A stretch of 25,024 bases of DNA, taken from positions 1 to 25,024 of the IMG/VR virus record IMGVR_UViG_3300044634_000444; one strand, written 5' to 3'. Position numbers and translations under genes: made by a program. The stretch's first letter is position 1; each line of letters starts with the position of its first letter. Below the pieces are notes generated by a model. It saw only the letters and a program-made list of their open reading frames with translations. It did no database searches and had not been told where the DNA came from. This DNA comes from a virus. Below are positions 1-5,897 of the stretch, one piece after another.

Positions 1-800
1 GTGAGCTTCGATTCATCAACTGGGCAATGTCGTTCCTCGCCACGCGCATTGCAACCAGCGCGCAGGTGCTGATCGGTGTAGCCAAGTCCGCAGACCCGGA
101 GCTAAAGGCCAAGATCCTGGAGAAGGATGAGGGCGGGTTCAAGATCGTAGAGATCTCTGAAGCCATTGGCCGGTCGGTCAACGATGTGATCTCGGTCTTC
201 CAGATGCCGGGCGTCACCTCGGACATGTACCAGATCATCTCTGAGGTCACCGCGCTGTTCGACCGTCGCGTTGGTTTGACAGAACTCATCTATGGCATGA
301 CCAGGAATTCCTTCAGATCAGCTGCAGAAGCGCAGGTGAAGGCTGAGCAGATTTCGGTCAGGCCGGACGATTACGCAAATATTTTGGAAGACGCTCTGTC
401 GCTGGTCGCTCGCAAGGAAGCCCTCCTCGCCAGATGGTTGATTGGCCCGCAGGACGTTGCTCCTCTGCTTGGCCCCATGGCTGCGCAGGCGTGGCAGATG
501 CACGTTCAAGGCGAAGACCCGGATTCCGTTGTGCGGGAGTATTCGTACCGCGTTGAGGCTGGGTCTGTGAAGAAGCCCAACGTCGCCACTCGCATTGAGA
601 ACATCACCAACGCGATGCAGATCCTCGCGCCGATCAGTCAGGGTCTGTTGCAGGCCGGTAAGCCGGAACTGTTCAACGCGCTCTTAGAGGACTGGGGCAA
701 GGCGATGAACACCGATGTGTCGCGGTACATGGTTCCGCCGCCACCTCCCCCACCCCCAGGCCCGCCCCCCGAAGGACCGCCCAATGGAAATCCCGGTTGA
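1..800 (+). CDS. Portal protein (head-tail connector), C-terminal part, 5' end outside window
   Basis: The reading frame is open from base 3 to the TGA at 798-800 with no stop back to the window edge, so this is the last 265 residues of a longer protein; the Met codon at 27 is internal. Phage portal proteins form the dodecameric ring at the capsid vertex through which DNA is packaged and ejected. The visible part has the typical portal C-terminal helical region: a GLTELIYGMTRN segment followed by SAAEAQVKAEQISVRPDD, then a long helix with paired acidic and basic residues (roughly nt 265-440). Podovirus portals are usually 500-750 residues, so about half is missing. The extreme C-terminus is a poly-proline tail (nt 733-782) ending NGNPG. 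The next gene starts inside this tail. Family assignment is from motif recognition, not a search. Confidence 0.7.
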   Translation, partial: ELRFINWAMSFLATRIATSAQVLIGVAKSADPELKAKILEKDEGGFKIVEISEAIGRSVNDVISVFQMPGVTSDMYQIISEVTALFDRRVGLTELIYGMTRNSFRSAAEAQVKAEQISVRPDDYANILEDALSLVARKEALLARWLIGPQDVAPLLGPMAAQAWQMHVQGEDPDSVVREYSYRVEAGSVKKPNVATRIENITNAMQILAPISQGLLQAGKPELFNALLEDWGKAMNTDVSRYMVPPPPPPPPGPPPEGPPNGNPG

Positions 801-1317
801 AGTGAAGCGCGCTGGCGCAGAAGCCATCGCAGCGTATAAGCGTGCCCTGCCCTACGGTGAGAAGTGGGCCGCAATGGTCGCCACTCAGACACCCCCGGGA
901 ACGTCCGGCACTGACCGTGCGTTCATGGAGGGCCGCATGAACAACCAGCAGCTGGACGACATGCCCGTCCGACAGGCCAAGTACGTGGCCGCGGAAGCCA
1001 AGAGCGCCGGGATCAACATCTCGGGCAAGCACTACGTGGGAGGGCTGGCTGACAAGCGAGGCTGGCGCGATCCCGAAGCGTGGGTTTCCAACAATGACGA
1101 TGTCCTCAAAGTCGCCCACAAGCGGCGATTGGCCGTGAGCGGAACGGTGAACTACGACCCGGGCGTGGCCGATCCCAAGCGGAAGCTTATCAGCGAGACG
1201 ATTGTGCGAGAGGAAGTTGCGAAAGCCAAGAAGCTGAACCCATCCGCAAAGAACTCGGACCTCCGCGAGCAAGTGATTGCCAAGCACGCCTATCGGGCCA
1301 AGGGGCGCGGCGTATGA
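784..1317 (+). CDS. Unknown phage protein next to the portal, 177 aa
   Basis: I chose the ATG at 784 rather than the upstream in-frame ATG at 715. The extra 23 residues read as the out-of-frame shadow of the portal's proline tail, and a GAAGGA Shine-Dalgarno-like stretch at 770-775 lies 8 nt before 784. The protein is soluble and charged, with many Lys/Arg/Ala helices and a central GKHYVGGLADKRGWRDPEAW segment; the C-terminus is strongly basic (AKHAYRAKGRGV). No membrane segment or catalytic motif is visible. It overlaps the portal gene by 17 nt and the next gene by the ATGA at 1314-1317, so it belongs to the same translationally coupled late operon. I recall similar proteins of unknown role beside portals or fibres in marine phages, but cannot name a function. 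Confidence 0.7.
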   Translation: MEIPVEVKRAGAEAIAAYKRALPYGEKWAAMVATQTPPGTSGTDRAFMEGRMNNQQLDDMPVRQAKYVAAEAKSAGINISGKHYVGGLADKRGWRDPEAWVSNNDDVLKVAHKRRLAVSGTVNYDPGVADPKRKLISETIVREEVAKAKKLNPSAKNSDLREQVIAKHAYRAKGRGV

Positions 1318-1673
1318 GCTACATCAAATACTCGCAGCTTCGACGCGGTACGGCTGCGGAATGGTCGGCAGCGAATCCGATCCTTCTTGCGGGCGAGGTG
1401 GGCTATGAGCGAGATGTCCCGCTTACCACGGAACCATCGGCAGACACGTACGACTACACAGACCCAGCGTTCGGCTCGGGCGCGATCAAGATCGGGGACG
1501 GTGTGACGCGGTGGAACGATTTGCCGTATCTGCTGTCTGCGTTGCGGTTCTCGTTGCCGTCGTCTAGCGATGTGGAGATGACAGACATCAGAACAGGTGA
1601 TGTGCTGCGGTGGTCTAGCGGCAAGTGGCGCAATTACTCGGAGACACAACTTTTCGACGGGGGGAATTTTTAA
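1314..1673 (+). CDS. Tail-fibre N-terminal-type protein (Mtd-N-like module), 119 aa
   Basis: The start ATG overlaps the preceding stop (ATGA at 1314-1317). The N-terminus has the short module seen at the start of many phage fibres and of the major tropism determinant: LRRGTAAEW, then P-x-LLAGEVGYERD, then KIGDGVTRWNDLPY around residues 55-73. In known fibres this module docks the fibre on the virion. After it comes a short SDVEMTDIRTGDVLRWSSG segment, and the protein stops at FDGGNF followed by TAA. At 119 residues it is far too short to be a complete receptor-binding fibre. The next ORF starts on the base after the stop and in the same frame. It could be a free-standing adaptor, or the N-terminal part of a longer fibre made by readthrough. 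A GGGGGG run at 1659-1664 can serve as ribosome site for the next gene. Confidence 0.75.
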   Translation: MSYIKYSQLRRGTAAEWSAANPILLAGEVGYERDVPLTTEPSADTYDYTDPAFGSGAIKIGDGVTRWNDLPYLLSALRFSLPSSSDVEMTDIRTGDVLRWSSGKWRNYSETQLFDGGNF

Positions 1674-2450
1674 ATGGCTACATTACGGATCAAGCGACGG
1701 GCGAGCGGGGGAGGTGCGGGGGCACCCAGCAGTCTGGCCAACGCAGAGTTGGCATTCAATGAGCAGTCGAACATTCTTTACTACGGGACTGGCACGGGCG
1801 GCGCGGGCGGGTTGGCCACTAGCGTTATCGCCATCGGTGGATCCGGCGCGTTTGCCACGCCCAGCTACGTGGACTCTGCGCTGTCGTCTGGCGTGTCGTC
1901 CGCAGTGGCGTCACAGCTGACGAACTACGCTGCCTTGGCTGGTGCGTCCTTCACTGGCAACGTAACGGTCGCTGGCAATCTGACCGTCAACGGGACGACG
2001 ACCACCATCAACAGCACAACGGTCAGCGTGGATGACATCAACGTCGTTCTTGGCGATACCGCCTCTCCTTCAGACGCCACATCAGACGGCGGTGGCATTA
2101 CGCTCAAGGGGAACAGTGACAAGACACTGAATTGGGTCAGCGCCACTTCCGCCTGGACAAGCAACCAAGACTTCAACCTGCTGACTGGCAAGGTGTATGA
2201 GATCAACGGATCGACCGTCCTCTCGGCCACCACGCTCGGCTCGGGAGTCACAAGCTCCAGCCTGACGAGCGTTGGCACGCTTTCCACGGGTGTCTGGCAG
2301 GGCACCGCGGTAGCCGTTGGCTATGGCGGCACGGGCCTGACCGCAGCCGTTAACGGACTTCTCAAAGGAAATGGCTCCGCGTATTCCGTAGCGTCTGCTG
2401 GAACTGATTACCTCGCGCCCGCATCGGACATCGATGGAGGCACGTTCTAG
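1674..2450 (+). CDS. Tail-fibre protein, 258 aa
   Basis: This ORF starts directly after the TAA of the previous gene and in the same frame. The N-terminus (MATLRIKRR, then PSSLANAELAFNEQSNILYY) is the same attachment-type module found at 2451 and 5898. The middle is Thr/Ser/Gly-rich beta-strand sequence with the fibre motifs ASFTGNVTVAGNLTVNGTTT and VSVDDINVVLGD, which are common in trimeric phage shafts. The C-terminus is VGYGGTGLTAAVNGLLKGNG, a motif common near the ends of shaft domains, then SDIDGGTF and TAG. No obvious receptor-binding tip follows, so it may be a shaft or an incomplete fibre. A GGAGG inside the codons of its C-terminal DGG is the likely ribosome site for the next gene. 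Confidence 0.8.
   Translation: MATLRIKRRASGGGAGAPSSLANAELAFNEQSNILYYGTGTGGAGGLATSVIAIGGSGAFATPSYVDSALSSGVSSAVASQLTNYAALAGASFTGNVTVAGNLTVNGTTTTINSTTVSVDDINVVLGDTASPSDATSDGGGITLKGNSDKTLNWVSATSAWTSNQDFNLLTGKVYEINGSTVLSATTLGSGVTSSSLTSVGTLSTGVWQGTAVAVGYGGTGLTAAVNGLLKGNGSAYSVASAGTDYLAPASDIDGGTF
2436..2440 (+). promoter_or_regulatory. Shine-Dalgarno GGAGG supporting the TTG start at 2451
   Basis: GGAGG lies 10 nt before TTG 2451, inside the last codons of the upstream fibre (the DGG of SDIDGGTF). There is no ATG or GTG at the expected place. The N-terminal module that follows aligns residue by residue with the paralogues at 1674 and 5898 only if translation starts at this TTG. Confidence 0.6.
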
Positions 2451-3662
2451 TTGGCTACCGTTCGGATCCTCCGATCAACGACGGCCTCTGCGGTGCCGTC
2501 TTCGCTCGTCTCTGGGCAGATCGCCATCAATGAGGCAGACGGCAAGCTGTTCTATCGCAACGGCTCGGGGGTCGTCACGCAGCTGGCTACCGGAGGCGGC
2601 GGTGGCACTGAGCTATTCACCTATGCCACCACGGCCAACTTCCCGGGCACCGGGGCCACTACAGCCTTATACCTGAGCATCGCGTCCGGCCGCGTCTATC
2701 AATGGAACGGCAGCGTCTACTCTGAAGTGGGTCCGGTTGGTGGTGGCGGCTCTGGCCTCTCTTGGTCAAGCGTGCCAGCGTCAGCGACTGCGACAGGGAC
2801 GGCGGGGAGTATCGCGTATGACGGCTCGTTTTTCTACATCGCAACAGCAACGAACACATGGGCGAGGGCTTCTCTTTTGTGGCCGGAACCCGACGCTGCC
2901 GCATTCATTTCCGCCGCAGGAATCACTGACGCAACGCAAATATCTGCTATCCAATCGCTCGTTGTAGGTCTCAAGTCTGCGGGCGTCTGGTCAAAAATGC
3001 GCGCGATTTACCCGTTCATCGGCGGCACGGCATCGACTCACAAATGGAACCTCAAAGACCCGCGAGACTTGGACGCCGCCTATCGACTGGCGTTTTCAGG
3101 CAACTGGACGCACTCCGCAACGGGGGCCACTCCAGATGGCAGCACGGCATATGCCAATACGTTCGCCGTGCCATCCACGTTTTTTAGCGACTACACAGGC
3201 GCATACGGCCTGTATCTGCGCACAAACCCAGCATCTTCGACTGGGTATCGGGTGGACATGGGCGCTCAGTTTTACTCCGACCCAACGAGCAACCGATTTC
3301 TCCAGCATATTGGATCAACCGACGGCAATTCGTACTACGACTGGCGGAATCGCGTAACAGTTGCCACGTCGACCGTCGGTAGTGTAACTGGGTTCCATGT
3401 CGTCTCGCGGACAAGCACTTCGCTGATGACGGTCTACCGAAACGGCAATTCAGTGGCGTCCGGGGCATCGTCGGACATCACCACCGACCTACCAAACCGC
3501 CCGCTCTACATAGGCGCACAGAACCATACCGATGGCCCAAACTTGCACTCAAACCGCGAGCAGTCATTTGTGTTCCTGTCGGAATCTCTGTCTGGCTCGG
3601 AAGTAACTGCCGTCAATTCCGCCGTGCAGGCGTTCCAGACAACTCTCAGTAGGAGCGTCTAG
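2451..3662 (+). CDS. Tail-fibre protein with C-terminal LamG/concanavalin-like domain, 403 aa
   Basis: It begins at TTG 2451, immediately after the TAG of the previous gene and in the same frame. Residues 1-45 are the shared attachment module (MATVRILRS, PSSLVSGQIAINEADGKLFY). Residues 54-96 hold an FPGTG...ALYL...YQWNGSVYSEVGP block that recurs in the fibre at 3789. From about residue 175 the sequence changes to a jelly-roll type region with WSKMRAIYPFIGGTAS, a WNLKDPRD motif, and a typical LamG ending (HVVSRTSTSLMTVYRNG, RPLYIGAQN, then FVFLSESLSGSEV). Such concanavalin-like domains bind carbohydrate at the tips of phage fibres. Base use in the C-terminal half looks more AT-rich than in the shaft genes, as expected for an exchanged receptor-binding tip. 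Specificity cannot be read from sequence. Confidence 0.8.
   Translation: MATVRILRSTTASAVPSSLVSGQIAINEADGKLFYRNGSGVVTQLATGGGGGTELFTYATTANFPGTGATTALYLSIASGRVYQWNGSVYSEVGPVGGGGSGLSWSSVPASATATGTAGSIAYDGSFFYIATATNTWARASLLWPEPDAAAFISAAGITDATQISAIQSLVVGLKSAGVWSKMRAIYPFIGGTASTHKWNLKDPRDLDAAYRLAFSGNWTHSATGATPDGSTAYANTFAVPSTFFSDYTGAYGLYLRTNPASSTGYRVDMGAQFYSDPTSNRFLQHIGSTDGNSYYDWRNRVTVATSTVGSVTGFHVVSRTSTSLMTVYRNGNSVASGASSDITTDLPNRPLYIGAQNHTDGPNLHSNREQSFVFLSESLSGSEVTAVNSAVQAFQTTLSRSV
3651..3655 (+). promoter_or_regulatory. Shine-Dalgarno AGGAG for the 41-aa ORF at 3662
   Basis: AGGAG sits 6 nt before GTG 3662, within the last codons of the fibre gene. This is the main reason for accepting the short downstream ORF as a gene. 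Confidence 0.55.
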
Positions 3663-3787
3663 TGAGGGACTCCATCTTCCTCGCCGCTCTCCTCACGTTC
3701 TCGCTCGCAGCGGGCGTGACGGCGGCACGCACTACGGCGGCGTTCATGCGATGGGCTGTCCAGCGAACACTAGCAGTGGAGTGGTGA
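3662..3787 (+). CDS. Small predicted membrane peptide, 41 aa
   Basis: GTG 3662 shares a base with the TAG of the fibre gene (TAGTG) and has an AGGAG ribosome site 6 nt upstream. The frame runs 41 codons to TGA 3785-3787, one base before the ATG of the next fibre. The peptide starts MRDS and then has one hydrophobic stretch, IFLAALLTFSLAAGVTAA (residues 5-22), followed by a basic and aromatic tail (RTTAAFMRWAVQRTL). This is the pattern of a single-pass inner-membrane peptide or an uncleaved signal anchor. It fills nearly the whole gap between two fibre genes. A tiny holin-like or membrane-targeting role is possible, but no family is recognised and the length is below that of known pinholins. 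Coding status is supported by spacing and ribosome site only. Confidence 0.5.
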   Translation: MRDSIFLAALLTFSLAAGVTAARTTAAFMRWAVQRTLAVEW

Positions 3788-3788
3788 C

Positions 3789-4724
3789 ATGAGCATAACC
3801 TTCCCAGCATCGCCAACGTCCGGCCAAACTGCCGCGGTCAACGGCCGTACCTACTCTTGGGACGGCTACGCATGGAACTTGGTGGCTAACGTCCCTGGCC
3901 ACGCCGCGAGCCATGCCGCAGGCGGAAGCGACCCTCTGACAATCGTACATGAGTATGACACGCCCGCCAGTTTCCCCGGCACCGGCTCCAGCGCCGCCAT
4001 ATACATTGCAACGGATACAAGCCAGACTTATCGCTGGACTGGCAGTCAATACATGGAGACAGGCCCGCTTGGCAGCACCGTCTCCTTAACCTCGGCCTCT
4101 GATCTGAGCAACGGCACGCTGGCCGATGCGCGGTTGAGCGGCAACGTCACGCGGAATGAGAACCTGCGATGGGCGATGCAGACGACCAATACATCCATTG
4201 ATTGGCTACCACGCGGGCATGGAGTTATCGGTAGCGCGGCTGCTGCATCTACCGGATTAATCTTAGCTTTTTTCACCGCCCCCTATTCTTTCACAGCCAC
4301 TACGTTGACTTTCTGCACTGGAGGCACCGCTACGGCTGGTCTTTCACTGTGCCGGTTTGGTTTGTTTACCGTTTCAGAAACGATCACCGATGGTGCCACT
4401 GCCACTACGCCTGTTGTTACGTTGGTTGCTCGCACTGCCAATGACACAACAATTGGCAATATCACAAACACGCTGTATTCGCGCACCTTTGCTTCTGACG
4501 GCCTGCCAAATTCGTATAACCTAGTCGGCGGCACTCGCTACGCGGCTGGCCTTATGATTGTCGGCACTACTCCGGGCACTTGGCAGTGCGCCACGTTAAG
4601 TACCGGCGTAATCATGCGACTGCCCCCTATGGTTGCGGGGGTCGTAGGTTCTCTTAATGATCTGCCAACGGCACCGACAAGCGTCTCCAGCGGAACTTTT
4701 GTGCTTTACGGGAGAATTTCATGA
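3789..4724 (+). CDS. Tail-fibre protein, paralogue A, 311 aa
   Basis: The ATG follows the small ORF's stop by one base. The N-terminus (MSITFPASPTSGQTAAVNGR, then YSWDGYAWNLV, then GHAASHAAGGSDPL) is a fibre docking and His-containing shaft module different from that of the 1674/2451/5898 group. Residues 54-94 carry the FPGTG...IYIATDTSQTYRWTGS block shared with the 2451 fibre, then SNGTLADARL, the shaft motif repeated in the 5898 fibre. Residues from about 150 to 311 form a beta-rich tip (AFFTAPYSFTATTLTF, CRFGLFTVSE, LPNSYNLVGGTRYAAGLM) that aligns along its length with the next gene. The C-terminus is VLYGRIS. The tip-coding DNA looks less GC-rich than its surroundings. Receptor binding is inferred. 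Confidence 0.8.
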   Translation: MSITFPASPTSGQTAAVNGRTYSWDGYAWNLVANVPGHAASHAAGGSDPLTIVHEYDTPASFPGTGSSAAIYIATDTSQTYRWTGSQYMETGPLGSTVSLTSASDLSNGTLADARLSGNVTRNENLRWAMQTTNTSIDWLPRGHGVIGSAAAASTGLILAFFTAPYSFTATTLTFCTGGTATAGLSLCRFGLFTVSETITDGATATTPVVTLVARTANDTTIGNITNTLYSRTFASDGLPNSYNLVGGTRYAAGLMIVGTTPGTWQCATLSTGVIMRLPPMVAGVVGSLNDLPTAPTSVSSGTFVLYGRIS

Positions 4725-4762
4725 TTACCACTTATCTCGGCGTGATCGACAATGCCTATTAA
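4721..4762 (+). pseudogene. 13-codon relic of a fibre-associated protein gene
   Basis: The sequence ATGATTACC... at 4721 overlaps the stop of the fibre gene (ATGA) exactly as the intact gene at 5513 overlaps the stop of its fibre. It encodes MITTYLGVID and then NAY before TAA at 4760-4762. The intact gene begins MTTTYIGVID; the first 30 bases match at 24 of 30 positions. After ten codons the similarity stops and the next fibre's start (ATG 4752) lies inside the relic. This is best read as the 5' stub of a duplicated partner gene whose body was deleted. It may still act as a coupling mini-ORF, because its stop lies just after the next start codon and that start has no good ribosome site of its own. 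Confidence 0.7.
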
Positions 4763-5516
4763 TTTTCCAATAACTCCAACGCTCAACCAGACATCGGTGC
4801 AAAACGGACGCACTTTTGTCTGGAGCGGTACGGCGTGGAACTTTGTGAACAACATTATCGGCCACGGCGGCTCGCACGCCGCGAACGGCACAGACGCCGT
4901 ATTGTTGTCCGCCGCCCAGATAACATCCGGCACGCTCAATGAATCTAGGCTTCCTGCGTCTGCCGTGCTGGCGAGCAGTTTACTGGCATCTGTGAATTCG
5001 TCTACCGCAGTCATCGACACAATCCCGCGAAACATCCAAAACACAGCTATCACTTTGACTAGTGGCAGTATGGTTCTGACGTTTTTCACGCCACTAGTGA
5101 CGCGGACAATCACTCAAATCACGGCAGGCTCCGGCAGCGTTGCAGGGGCAGGGCTGACGCTCGCGAGGCTTGGGCTATACACCTGGGACGAAACGAACGC
5201 CACGCTGGTGGCCGCAGTGGCGAGCGACACCACGCTTTTTACTGCCGCCAACACAGTTTATACGCGATCTCTGTCTACGGGCGGTGGCCTGCCGTCCAGC
5301 TACACGCTAACCGCTGGGACTCGGTATGGGTTTGCGGTGTTAGTCACCGGAACAACCATGCCGTCCCTCATCGGTTTGAATAGCTCGGGCTTTAACTTTG
5401 CAACTATATCGCCGCGCACAAATGGACAGCGGCCATCTCTGACAGACCTATCGACCTCTTTTGGGGTGGGGAATATATCCGTGACTACGAATTTGTTTTG
5501 CGCGAGGTTCTCATGA
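4752..5516 (+). CDS. Tail-fibre protein, paralogue B, 254 aa
   Basis: It is a tandem paralogue of the fibre at 3789: N-terminus MPINFPITPTLNQTSVQNGR, then FVWSGTAWNFV and GHGGSHAANGTDAV; a short shaft with ITSGTLNESRL; and a tip with VLTFFTPLV, LARLGLYTWDE and GLPSSYTLTAGTRYGFAVLV, each matching the first copy in order. It lacks the FPGTG...YRWTGS block of copy A, which accounts for part of the length difference. The C-terminus is NLFCARFS. The start ATG is inside the 13-codon relic and is preceded only by a weak GGCGTGATC stretch, so translation probably depends on reinitiation. The tips have diverged widely while the N-termini stay close, as expected for two fibres docking at similar sites but seeing different receptors. 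Confidence 0.8.
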   Translation: MPINFPITPTLNQTSVQNGRTFVWSGTAWNFVNNIIGHGGSHAANGTDAVLLSAAQITSGTLNESRLPASAVLASSLLASVNSSTAVIDTIPRNIQNTAITLTSGSMVLTFFTPLVTRTITQITAGSGSVAGAGLTLARLGLYTWDETNATLVAAVASDTTLFTAANTVYTRSLSTGGGLPSSYTLTAGTRYGFAVLVTGTTMPSLIGLNSSGFNFATISPRTNGQRPSLTDLSTSFGVGNISVTTNLFCARFS

Positions 5517-5857
5517 CGACCACATACATCGGCGTGATTGACGGCATGCACACATGGGAGGTTCGCGACGAGAGCGGCACCTTGGTCGGCATGAACCAGC
5601 AGGCCGTGGACGACTCTGTACCGGCGAGCGTCTCCGCTCGCCAGATACGCCTATGGCTGCTGCGTCAGGGCATTAGCCTCGCACAGGTCGATGCGGCCAT
5701 CGACGCCATCCCCGACCAGCTACAGCGAGACTCAGTGCGGGTGGAGTGGGACTACGCGCCTTACATAGAGCGGTCACACCCCATGCTGCCACCAATTGCC
5801 CAGGCTCTGGGGCTAACCGACATCGACGCGGCTTTTCGGGAGGCGGCGACGATCTAG
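5513..5857 (+). CDS. Fibre-associated small protein (possible fibre chaperone), 114 aa
   Basis: I chose ATG 5513, which overlaps the fibre's TGA (ATGA) and has GAGG upstream; the in-frame ATG at 5498 would add only five residues that are a shadow of the fibre's end. The N-terminus (MTTTYIGVIDGMHTWEVRDE) is followed by VSARQIRLWLLRQGISLAQV, then WDYAPYIERSHPML, and ends LGLTDIDAAFREAAT. This order, a helix starting with S-x-R-Q-x-R-L-x-L, a W-[ED]-Y-A motif and LGLTDxxxDxxFxxA, is what I recall for small proteins encoded just after tail-fibre genes in many phages, often regarded as assembly or chaperone partners. That role is inferred from position and resemblance. A truncated copy of this gene lies after the first fibre of the tandem pair, at 4721. 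Confidence 0.65.
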   Translation: MTTTYIGVIDGMHTWEVRDESGTLVGMNQQAVDDSVPASVSARQIRLWLLRQGISLAQVDAAIDAIPDQLQRDSVRVEWDYAPYIERSHPMLPPIAQALGLTDIDAAFREAATI

Positions 5858-5897
5858 AGGGGACAATAGTCTTTAGGCCCACTTTCGCAGGTTTTCC

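Noticed and set aside
27-29. ATG 27 as the true start of the first gene
   Set aside because: The frame is open to the window edge with sensible sequence (ELRFINWA) before it, and the protein looks like only the C-terminal half of a portal.
673-1287. 204-codon open frame on the minus strand
   Set aside because: It lies antisense to the portal end and the 784 gene, which have overlapping starts and ribosome sites. In GC-rich coding DNA such antisense frames are common, and the product has no recognisable domain.
1314-1673. A diversity-generating retroelement, suggested by the Mtd-N-like module
   Set aside because: No reverse transcriptase, no template/variable repeat pair and no C-type-lectin variable region is visible in the window; the module is common in ordinary fibres.
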